From: Cenococcum geophilum 1.58
Taxonomy: Eukaryota > Ascomycota > Dothideomycetes > Gloniales > Gloniaceae
Direction of reading: 5' to 3'
Assembly: GCA_001692895.1 (NCBI GenBank)
Contig: KV748176.1
Coordinates: forward strand, 1,550,001-1,614,000
Length of the DNA stretch: 64,000 bases
Both the position numbers and the translations under genes were made by a program. Under the pieces are notes generated by a model. That model made no database searches. It had not been told where the DNA came from and was given only the letters and a program-made list of their open reading frames with translations. Positions 13,222 through 22,406 of this stretch are shown piece after piece (the stretch's first letter is position 1; the number at the start of each line of letters is the position of its first letter).

Positions 13222-16200
13222 ATCTTAATAGCTCTTTAGCTCTAGCCACTCCTAGATTATCTACACCCGTACTAGGTCTATAATTATACCTATAGGCGTT
13301 ATAATATAACCTAGGAACTTAACCTACTTAGTATCAAAGATATACTTTAACGCCTTGGCGTAGAGGCCCTAATTATCTAAACGTTCTAGTACTTTACGGA
13401 TATATTACCTATGCTAATCCTTATCTTTTAAGTAAATTAAAATGTTATCTAAATAGATAATATATATACGGTTACCTAGTCTCCCTAAGGCTCTATAGAT
13501 ATATAATTAAAATATTATAGGCGTATTAGCTAGCCTAAAAGGCATTACTAAATACTTAAAGCAGCTATATCGGGTCTTAAAAGCGGTCTTTTACTTATTC
13601 CCTTTTTTAATACGGAGCTTATAATAGGCGTCTTATAAATCTAACTTTATAAAGATCTTTGCCCTAAATAATTAATTTAGCATTTTATTAACTAGTAGTA
13701 GTAGGTAACGGTTCTTAATTATAATCTTATTAAGACCGTAATAGTCTACGTATAGCCTTATAGTTCTTTCTAGTTTTAAAATGAAGAGGATTAGCGCGCC
13801 TACCGGTAACTTACTAGGCCAAATCTATCCCTTTTTTAATAAGCCATTAAGGTACTCCTATAGAATCTTAAGCTCTTTACGTAAGAGGTTATAAATAGAA
13901 AGGTTTAGCGGCTATTTACCTTCTTTTAAATTAATTATATAATCGTACTCCGAGTTCTACAGTAGAACTTTAGCTCTCCTACCTAAAAATACCTTTAGTA
14001 AGTCCCTTAGGCCTACTAGAATATTTAACAAATTAGAGTCGCGTTTATCCTTTATGTTATTATTAGGTAGGTTCTAAAGCTCCCTTAGAATACTTACGGG
14101 CAGCGTTATACGCTATAGTAGTTGCTTATATATAGTTGCTACTATACGTTAAACTATTGCATACGGTAGCTAGTAGAGGGTAAGGAATTTTTTAATGTAC
14201 CGTTTAAGGTGTTAAAGCATACTCTCCGCGTATTACTTAAGCTAGAATAACCTATAGCGGTTAAAGTATCTTATAAGATCTTTAAGATCGCCGCCTCCCT
14301 ATAATGTCTTTATAACCTATCTAATAGTTCCTTATAAGGTCTCTATTATAAAGGGGATATTACCTATACTAGGCTTTATACCTATCTTGCTATTAAATAG
14401 AGGTTAGATTTAATACTCCTTTAGGTATAAAGTGTATACTATTTTGCCTAGGGCTATATTCTCTAAAATATTCTTTAGGCTTATTAGTAATATACGCCCT
14501 TCCAAATCTTTATTATTCCACTATTTAAAAGCTTCTATCTTAAAGCGTATCTTAAAATCTACTTCTATAAGCTAAGGGTATCTAAAGATAAGGTTATAAC
14601 CTATAAAGTTAGCCGCCTAAAAGAGTTGCGGGCTAACTACTTTAGTGCAGTTATATATATTGGGCACTAATACTATAAGCTTATAGGTACTATATAGTTT
14701 AATCTAATACTTATCTAAGAAGCCTATAATAGGTTTCCGCTACCTTTATAATAGAATAAGTTTATACTCTTTTACTAAATTATATTATATAAGATTAATT
14801 TCAGCACCGCTGTTATATAGTACTTAAAACTAACATATCTTACCTATAGGGAGTATTATTTCTAGCTTAATAGTAATACGGAGAGTCTCTCCTTTTATAT
14901 CTTACCCTAGTTATAGCTAGGAGAGGTCCACAACTAAGGCTTTTCTTTTTTTAAATTATTAGTGCGGTTATTGCCCTACTTATTTTTCTAATAGGATCTA
15001 CCTCTAGAGTTTTCTCTTAACTTCTTAAAGTATTCCCATAAAGGTGCTAGATAGGTATTAGGTTAACCCTAAGAGTCTTTCCCGTTATTTAAGGCTCCTA
15101 ACTTTAACCCTTTTAAAGTTCTCTTTAAGAACGGCTTCTTTAACGGTTAAGCCTACCCTATATTACTACTAGAGTGCTTACGCTTTTAGTAACCCCTTAA
15201 CTTCCTACTAAAAGAGGCCTAGTTCCTTACTATATCTTTAGCGTTTAAAACTACTCTTTTAAAATCCGCGTATGTAGTAATCTATAATAGGGCTCCTACG
15301 CGCTTTATTTTATTTTAAATTACTAGCTTAATTCTAGCCTAAATAAACCTAATCATTTTCTTTTTATAAATGCTACTATCCTTATTTTTAAAGGGCTTTA
15401 GATCTATTTATTAAGCATAAGTTTTTATAAAGTTTATAAACTGGTAGAAGTTATAGCGGCTAAGCTATATCCTATTCTAGAATAGCTCTATATTATTATA
15501 TTATACAATATATAGATCCTAAGTCTATTTCTTTAAAAAGGTTTACAGCTATAGCTATATAGTAATTTACTCTTTATTAAGCTAATTTAATACAATTTAG
15601 TTTAGCAATTAGTTTTTAATCTTATTAATAATCTAGCGTATACGCTCTTTAGTATTATCTCGTATTATTAGCATCCTAAAGAAGTTATCTACCTTACAAA
15701 CCTAATTATCCAACTACTAGGCGTTAGGTTTATAGCGGAGTTCTAAACTACTAAAGGCCTTAACTAGTTAGTCTATATCCTTTTTTTATTTATAGCGTAG
15801 GTAACTCTCTAAGTCTTTTATACCTTTTTAGGTAGGTATTAGGTAGCTCCTAGAAAGCCCTTAACCTTAGCTAAGATATAAAAGATTTTATTTAGCCTAA
15901 ATTAAACTCTACTAGATCTAAACCTACCCCTAAAGGTTTCTAATATATTTATTAGTAGCTCCTTTTTATATAGCTTCTAAGAGCCTTATAGCAGCTTCCT
16001 AATATCCATCTTAAAGAATATTAGTTTAGGGCTCTTAACTTTCTAACCTTAGCCTTAGGGAAGCTCCAGCTATAGAGGTAGTATTAGTACTAGTAGCTAG
16101 TATAGATTTCCCTATAAGGCTTAAGTCTTAAGTTAGTAGTTAGTTTAGATTACCTAAAGGGGTAGGCCCGCTTAGCTCGTAAGCAGTCTATATACCGCTA

Positions 16201-16915
16201 CTATACTAATTATAGGCTAGTGGTCTTCCGGGAGAGTTTTAGTTAGTTCCCTAGTTAAATATATTAATATATTTCTCTAGTATTTCTAGCTTAGGGGAAG
16301 ATTTTAAAGTTACCTCTAGCGCTTAATCTTTTAATTAGCCTAGGTAGGCTAAAGGGGTTCTAACTGCTTTTTAGTAGTATTATAACCGTTATAATAGGTA
16401 TCTTTTCCTTAGCGTTGCTAGTAACCGTAGGTATGTAAAAGTCTTTAAGCTCCTAGAGTATCTAGGTATTAGAGCTTATTTAGCCATCTTACCTAAAGGG
16501 TTATATTATTATAATCTCTCGCTATTAGAGGGACCTTCTTACCTTTACGCGACGGCTTTTTATAAGGTATCTATAGAGCTTCTATTTAAGTTATCGCGAG
16601 ATTTTTAGGGAGGATAGTAGTTATAAATAAAAGATATAAATAAATAATCTAGTCCTTAAAGCCGACTGCTCTTTTAAAAAAAGTAGGAAGGATTTAAATG
16701 TAAAGGGATTTTATAAACAGGGGGCTATAAGGACACAATTATAAAATAGGATAGATTAGTAAGAGAGATAAATCCTTAAGGAGGTAAGGCCTCTGGGATT
16801 GTAGAGACTATATGCTATAGGTATGTGCCTTTAGTACGTAACCGGCAACTATCTAAGGGGCGTTTAGGGGTTATCCTAAGGGCAACCTAAGGTGTCCGTA
16901 ATAATATCCCTTACA
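13222..16915 (-). mobile_element. Ty3/gypsy element C, 5' LTR to reverse transcriptase (fossil)
   Basis: Minus-strand fossil: 5' LTR (16635-16915), gag from about 16590 to about 15000, an aspartic-protease-like segment near 14795-14822 (NSGAEINLI), and RT from about 14150 down to the left edge (KFLGYIITPIGI near 13260-13320). RNase H, integrase and 3' LTR are absent because Copia-1 interrupts it at 13222. It is the same family as element D (28462-31241) and fragment J (26880-28435), in inverted orientation to D. Broken many times. It sits inside the gag of G1. Confidence 0.85.
16635..16915 (-). repeat. 5' LTR of element C
   Basis: 281 bp, the same length as the D LTR (28462-28742) and alignable along its whole length in reverse complement. 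It begins on minus TGTAAGGGATATTATTACGG. Confidence 0.88.
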
Positions 16916-17169
16916 ATTAATATTTTAATCTTATTACTAAGCCTTGCTTATAAATTCTTTAATAGTCCTTATTCTATTACTAAAATCTTAGTTCTATAGA
17001 ATTCTTAATCCTAAGCTTGCTTCTATCTTAAGCTTTACTTTAGCCTTAGTCTAACTAGGCTTTTATAGTATTTTTATCTCGTTTTAAAAGTCTTAAATCT
17101 TACTTATCTTGTTTTAAGAGTCTTATATCTTTAGGAAACTTCGCCCTAAGCTTATTTATATATTACTAA
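16916..17169 (-). mobile_element. G-family gypsy copy G1, left gag piece (fossil)
   Basis: About 250 bp matching the gag region of G (about 50760-50960) and of G2 (about 41760-41990, reverse complement). Its left end is cut by the LTR of C and its right end by insertion X. G1 resumes at 22407. Confidence 0.82.
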
Positions 17170-17174
17170 TATTA

Positions 17175-17500
17175 GCATTTTATTAGGGTGCTAAGATCCT
17201 AGAGGCCTCCTAATAGGATTTTAATTTTCCTAAAGGTCCTAATTATCCTAATAGGCTCCTAGTAGGCTCCTAGTAGGCTCCTAGTAGGATTTTAATTTTC
17301 CTAATCGTCCTGTTAGGGTCCTAATAGGAAACTAGTATTTCCTAATCGTCTTAATAGGCTCTTACTAGGATTTTTAATTTCTTAATTGTCCTATTAAGTC
17401 CTAATAGGAAACTAGTATTTTTTAATCGTCCTAATAGGCTCCTAATAGGAAACTAGTATTTCCTAATCGTCCTGTCAGGTTCCTGGCAGGATACCCTAAG
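17175..17500. repeat. Left subterminal repeat array of X
   Basis: Degenerate direct and palindromic repeats of TCCTARTAGG and CCTAATCGTCCTGTYAGG, with a thrice-repeated ACTAGTATTT spacer. These look like RIP-altered relatives of the CCTGACAGG motifs at the right end (22300-22390). Confidence 0.75.
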
Positions 17501-17699
17501 CGATACCCCTCCTATTCCCCCTCAAGCAACACCCCCCCTAATGCGACACCTTAGGTACGCGCGCGCGCGATATAGTGCTATCAGGCGCGACACATAGTGC
17601 TATTAGGTCCCCGCTATATTCCCAATAGCCTACACATGCCCTACCAAGTTACCCCTTTGTAGCCACCTTATTTTTTACCCTTCCTTACATCCTCCCTAC

Positions 17700-17800
17700 C
17701 TTAGGAAACACTAGAACGGCAGCCAGTAGACGACCGTTACCGTCACCAGACGACCGTTGCCAGAACTAGACGACCGTTATCAGAACTAGACGACGACCTT
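17700..17800. repeat. About 21-bp tandem repeat (AGACGACCGTT)
   Basis: Four imperfect copies of a CCAGAACTAGACGACCGTT-type unit inside X. A related unit recurs at about 21610-21640. Confidence 0.7.
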
Positions 17801-17942
17801 TCGAACAACCAGCCAGCGAATACCACGAACGATTCGATCGATCAAATTTGATATCGGCCCATTACTGAATCGAATCAAGGCCTCCTAGGGAGGCACCCTA
17901 GACGACCACCGTTCGAATATACAGCTAGCGAACGGCCATAGA

Positions 17943-17950
17943 GAACGATC
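17943..17950. other. hAT target-site duplication, left copy (GAACGATC)
   Basis: An exact match to 21447-21454 on the other side of the hAT element. Eight bases is the usual hAT duplication length. Confidence 0.93.
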
Positions 17951-18155
17951 CAGCGTGGTTTTTAATAAGCGAATATTCAGCCAATAAAATATCGGCAAAT
18001 GCCAATATTTGCAGTGCCAATATTCAATATTTGCAACACTTTTAATAAAATAGCTCTAATAGTAATGTATTTATTTTAAAAATAAAAGATTATATTAAGA
18101 ATTGGCATATATTGGCAAGTTTTTGAATTAAATTACGTGATTAGTTGTTATATAA

Positions 18156-18962
18156 TTGCGCGCCTTCGTACAGTATTTTAATATTAATTCTAAACGTTAC
18201 TCTACCTTACTTTACCTTAGCAGCAGTAGCAGCAGCAGCAGCAGTAGTAGTAGCAGTAGTAATAATAATAACAACAATAATAACAGCAGTAGCAGCAATA
18301 ATGTGAGTATATTCTCCGGACAGCTCATACAAAGCTGGCGCCCTTTGCAGCTTTATAGGTTTGCTATAGCTTTAGAGCAGCTTATACCCTAGCTTTGGAA
18401 GTTTGTATAAAGCTAACTTTAACTTAGGGCTCTCGTTCTTTATAACGCCGCCGTTACTACTACTAACGCCGCCAGTGCCAATGTTAATCCCGTTCTTATA
18501 GTAGGACAGCAGTAGCTGGCTCCCTACTGCTATAGTCTATAGGCTTGGGCGTTGCTGGCCCTTCTAGGGCAGGATATGGAGTTTGTATAAGGCGCGATCT
18601 CCCCTTATTAAATAGCAACGCACTAGCCTTTGTATATTAACGCCATCCTTATACAATCTTGGGGTAGGGTAGTGGGTAACCCGTGCGCTATGTGCCTTAG
18701 CGCTCGCCTAGGCTATTACTCTTTCCTATTATATTGTTGGGTACCTAGGCACTTTAGCGGAGTATATGGGAATTATAAGTGGCGTAACTACGTAGCTCGC
18801 TGCTCCGTATGAGATAAGGATAGAGGTAGTAGTGGTGGACCTCTGCGCTTGCCATAGGCAGGGGCTGGCGGTGCTGGTAGTAATGGCATAGTAGCGGCGC
18901 CGTTGTTAATTGAGGATAAGGAGGAAGACTAGCCGGGGGGTAACCTCTAGAATGCTATTGTT
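18156..18962 (+). pseudogene. DUF3716-like gene carried by the hAT element (degraded)
   Basis: The reading frame from an ATG at 18156 stays recognisable to about 18960, broken by stops that are mostly TAG where CAG or TGG is expected, as RIP gives. Residues about 22-48 are a poly-Ser/poly-Asn tract made by AGC/AGT/AAT triplets (18225-18300). At 18678-18812 comes NPCAMC, a further Cys, then HFSG.YGNYKWR..VARCSVR. This resembles the cysteine-rich fungal DUF3716 pattern (NPC..C, G.C.NC, RCS). Two expected Cys positions read Tyr (TAT for TGT). The tail holds a Gly/Ala-rich stretch. It lies on the strand opposite the transposase, inside the same inverted repeats, so it is a passenger or second ORF. 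Its function is unknown; the family call is by eye. Confidence 0.6.
18222..18302. repeat. AGC/AGT/AAT trinucleotide tract
   Basis: Impure triplet repeat encoding Ser then Asn runs in the DUF3716-like frame. Interruptions of AGC by AGT and TAG are compatible with slippage followed by RIP. Confidence 0.85.
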
Positions 18963-19149
18963 CTGGCTTAGGTATATATAAGCTTTTATTTAGTATATTA
19001 GCAACCTATATATACCTAGCTGGTTAGGGGTGTCGCCAGTACTTATATATAATCTGTGGCTTAATGTGCCGTGTAAGCTTAGTAGTTGTTTTATATAATA
19101 AAATTAAAATAAATTAGTATATAGATAGGTCCTTAAATTTAGAGCTTTG

Positions 19150-21276
19150 TATAAGAAATAAGTTAAGTTTCCTTAACTAAGAGTTTAGTTTGGTGCCACT
19201 ATTTTATATACTCTACCCGTTTAAGAGTCTTAATACCTATTTATATTCTCTTCTATAAGATTATACAACGTGCTCCTAAAAAGGTTTGTTTAGGTTCGTT
19301 GCTTATTACTGGAATTAATAAGATAGTAATTACTAGTAGCGATAGTCGTAGCTATTATACGCGCTATTGCTCTTAGCACTACTATTAAAGGGCAGAAAGC
19401 TTTCTAATATAACTTAGAGGATCGCTAATATAGTTGTCGTACTTATCTTGGCTCTAAGGTTAAGTAAACTTATTAAGATTCTTAACAATCCGTTTGTATA
19501 AATTAAGTTCTTATTTAGGCCTAGCTTGCCTATATAGCAACCTAGATAGCTAAAGAGTAGTAAGACTCTTAGGCCTAAGAGCTTGCGATTAGTAATCCTT
19601 CTAGAGTTATTTAACCTTTTTAAGTGCAGCTTTCTGCCACTTCTTTTCCTAATTTGCTTAGATATACTACGTATAACGTTTAGGATAAAAGATAATTGCC
19701 GCAGCGTATAATAGGGATTTATTTAACTTAAGGTAGTATTTATTAAATACCTTTTATCCAATTTAAATCCTAGAACAAAAGAAGCTATTCTTCTTATAAC
19801 GTTCCTATTGTACGATATTAGAAGAACTTTTAAAAGTAAGAGAAGAAGATTCCTTATAAGACTCTGCTTAAAATGCCTTATAAGAATATCTATTAAAAAG
19901 AGAACGTTTAAGATTATTACGTTATGGCCCTAAGTTTCTAATGTGACCCTCTTAAATATTTAAAGGAAATTATATGTCGTACGAAGCGTAGTCTAATCCT
20001 GTAGAGTAAGGAAATCTTCGCCTAAGGTCTTAGTATGCTTCTTTATATAAAGGTTAATTAGTAACTTAAGTTCTAAGGCCACCTAAAGCATTTAGTGCCA
20101 GCTATTCCACCTTATATAATTATCTAATGGGATTCGTCTTTAAGTAAGAGCAATAAAGTCTCTTATATAACCTAGTAAGCTCTAGGTGTGTATAACAATA
20201 TTATAGAGTTTACTAAGTGCACTAAGGGTTCGAAATTGGTTTCTCCTAAAGTCTAGGTTAACTTTAACTCTTTTCTTATCTTTAATATCGTATAATAAAA
20301 GCTTATCTTCTTAAACCAAGTCTTGGAAGAGGAAGGCCTTAATAGCGAGGTGGATAATATGGCTATTATATTAAATTTATTAGTGTAGAGATTTTTACTC
20401 TATGTTATGATCTTCCTAAAGATATTTTTAGATTATACGACATAAGACATTATTTATAGATGCATTATTGGCGATAATAGCACTAAGTCTCTGCACGATA
20501 CCGTAGTCCTAAAGTATTAGAAGCAGCGTTTGGAACTAGTTCTCTCTGCTATATAATAGTGTTGTATAAAGTATAAGAAGGCCTTTTTATAGTCTTTTAT
20601 TTTAATTAATAAAGTATATATAGACGCCGAGTAGAAGATGTCTATTTGGGGACGTCCAGATATCTAGTAAGAGGTAAACCTTAGATATTACTAATTGAAG
20701 CTTCTTTCGTATAACGTCCTTCTGCATTATAAATATATCCTAGACTATTTTATTAACCGTAGAATAAGCCATTATAATATAACCCTTAACCTTTAAATTA
20801 AGGACCTAATAGAACGCGTGGAACTCTGGCCATTTAATAATTTAAAATAGTAGCCTTTATACGGTTATTAATAAAATAAGTGCTGTAGTAATAGCTTCCC
20901 GGTTAAGTGCAGATTAAAGGATAAGTGCATTAATATTATTTGCCTGCTCTGTATTGCGGAGCTGTATATAGAGATTGTGAAGTTAAGTACTGGTTTTTGT
21001 ACGAATAGGGCCCTCTTACTTTTTAGAACGGATATTATACTTAGACCTTAGGTAATATTAAAAATTTATAGTAAACTTTAAGTAATATACTGTCTTTATA
21101 TAATACTTACAGTATATAAGCCTTATTCTCTGGTAGTATATAGCCTTATTTTTATATAGTAGCCGGGTATATGCCCATAGCTTAGAGGTCTTCTTTTATT
21201 AGGAGTTTAATAACTCCTCTATATTAAGGGAGTCTAATATAGGTATAAAAAGTGATAAACCCGCGTTAGAAGCCAT
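19150..21276 (-). pseudogene. hAT transposase (degraded)
   Basis: Minus-strand frame from an ATG at 21276 (MASNAGLSLFIPILDSLN). It continues with a BED-type N-terminal zone (SKLWAYTRLLYKN then LIYCKYYI). The catalytic-core zone includes KVYLLLDIWTSPNRHLLLGVY near 20600-20690, a typical hAT motif around the first catalytic Asp. A later stretch, ALELK…INLYIKKHTKTLGEDFL, lies near 19990-20080. A C-terminal hAT dimerisation-like segment is near 19190-19320 (NEPKQTF, then NSGTKLNS). Stops are mostly TAG/TAA, with some shifts of frame, so it is inactive. It would have acted in the nucleus on the CAGCG-type inverted repeats of this element. Confidence 0.8.
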
Positions 21277-21446
21277 TATTATAATAACTATGTATATAAT
21301 ATTAAAGTGTAAAAAATTTTTAAGGGGTGCTAAGAATATCCGTGCCAATATTATAAATACGCCAATATTTGCCAATACGCGCCAATATTAATTAGTAACA
21401 ATATTGATTAATATTATTGGCAGTATTGATATTAAAAACCACGCTG

Positions 21447-21940
21447 GAACGATCTGGATCAATCAGAGCCTTCAATCGGGCCGACCTCTCCCCCGAATTG
21501 AATTAGACACTGACATAGGCAGGCAGGCAGGCAGGCAGGCAGGTAGGTAGGTAGGTAGGTAGGTAGGTAGGTAGGTAGGTAGGTAGGTAGGTAGGTAGGT
21601 AGGCAGGCAGGTAGGAGAGGACCGTCGCCAGAACCAGACGATCGATTTAATCGATCGAATCGAATCGAAGCAGAGCCTCGATATCAGCCCGTTACCGAAT
21701 GAGGCACCCCAGACGACCACCGTTCAAACGTACAGCTAGCGAACCCCCATAGAGAACGATCTGAATTAATATAATTAATCGCAATCGAATCAAGCAGAGC
21801 CTTCGATCGGGCCGACCTCTCCCCCGAATTACAGATACAGACAGGTAGGCATAGACAGGTAGGCACGACAGGCAGGCACAGGCAGGCTCGGACAGGTAGG
21901 ACAGGTAGGACAGGTAGGACAGGCAGGCAGGCAGGCACTA
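21447..21940. repeat. About 300-bp tandem unit of X, two copies, hAT in the first
   Basis: Blocks recur in the same order: CAGACGACCACCGTTC…CAGCTAGCGAAC…CATAGAGAACGATC (17900-17950 and 21710-21761), then AGAGCCTTC..TCGGGCCGACCTCTCCCCCGAATT (21460-21498 and 21794-21830), then GGCA/GGTA tetranucleotides. The hAT target site is in the first copy; the second copy shows it unfilled. Confidence 0.85.
21517..21615. repeat. GGCA/GGTA tetranucleotide microsatellite
   Basis: About 25 tandem tetramers, with an inner GGTA block flanked by GGCA blocks. A second, less pure tract lies at 21840-21935. Long antisense open frames here (Leu-Pro-Thr-Tyr repeats) are by-products of the repeat. Confidence 0.97.
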
Positions 21941-22197
21941 GGCCTAGTTAGGAAATCAGCACACGGCCGGCGGATCATCGGGAACATCGCCAATTGACGA
22001 TTTGGAGCCTCTGCGAGAGGCTCCTCAGTCGATCGCCCGATGCCCGAGCGATCGTAGAGCTCCTATGACAGACACAGGCGGTAGGCAGATTGGATTATTT
22101 AGATCATATATAAGTAAAATATTTTTGTATTTTTTGACTAGCTGTAAATACTGGAGTGTTAATATACCCTATTTTTAAATCTAGAATTTTTATTGTT

Positions 22198-22290
22198 GTC
22201 CTGATGGTCCTAATTGTCCTGATGGTCCTGATGGTCCTGATGGTCCTAGAGGTCCTGGAGGTCCTGGAGGTCCTAGTGGTCCTGGTGGTC
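22198..22290. repeat. GGTCCTGAT/GGTCCTGGA nonamer array near the right end of X
   Basis: About ten tandem copies of a 9-bp unit. It is followed at 22300-22390 by several CCTGACAGG/CTGTCAGGAG palindromic motifs reaching almost to the right terminus. This subterminal architecture suggests clustered protein-binding sites. Confidence 0.9.
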
Positions 22291-22406
22291 CGGGCGACCT
22301 CCTGACAGGATGCCGAGTGTAAGTGTCTCTTGGAGCTCCTGACAGCCCTGACAGGAGCTGTCAGGAGCTGTTAGTACTGTCAGGAGGCACAAACATTTTG
22401 CTGATG

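Larger units (their letters stand above)
17951..21446. mobile_element. hAT-superfamily DNA transposon (3496 bp)
   Basis: The terminal inverted repeats CAGCGTGGTTTTTAATA (17951-17967 and 21430-21446 in reverse complement) are identical over 17 bp and start with the hAT-type CAGCG. They are flanked by an exact 8-bp duplication GAACGATC (17943-17950 and 21447-21454), the hAT length. A paralogous unfilled copy of the target lies at 21754-21761. Subterminal regions at both ends repeat GCCAATATT. Inside are a degraded transposase on minus (about 19150-21276) and a separate gene on plus (18156-18962). It is inserted in element X. The interior is RIP-affected but the ends are well kept. Confidence 0.93.
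17170..22406. mobile_element. Insertion X: repeat-rich DNA-transposon-like element in G1, itself split by a hAT
   Basis: The G1 gag is continuous when 17170-22406 is skipped (flanks ATTACTAA and AACTAAGCC, compared with uninterrupted G2 near 41755). The left end TATTAGCA and the right end TGCTGATG are inverted copies if left CA steps are read as RIP-altered to TA (CATCAGCA). Only a 2-3 bp target duplication is possible. After removing the hAT (17951-21446), about 1.74 kb remains. It is built of subterminal CCTGACAGG-like palindromes and TCCTRGTAGG repeats on the left, GGTCCTGAT nonamers and CCTGACAGG on the right, and roughly 300-bp tandem units in the middle. No coding region is seen. The interior is far richer in CA and TG than the surroundings. 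The class is unknown; a non-autonomous TIR transposon fits best. Confidence 0.6.

Noticed and set aside
17175-17500. Regularly spaced repeats considered as a CRISPR array
   Set aside because: Units are variable, palindromic and without unique spacers, and the sequence is clearly eukaryotic.
21472-21938. Minus-strand frames rich in Leu-Pro-Thr-Tyr and Leu-Pro-Ala-Cys
   Set aside because: Produced by the GGTA/GGCA tetranucleotide repeat; the period is not a protein signature.
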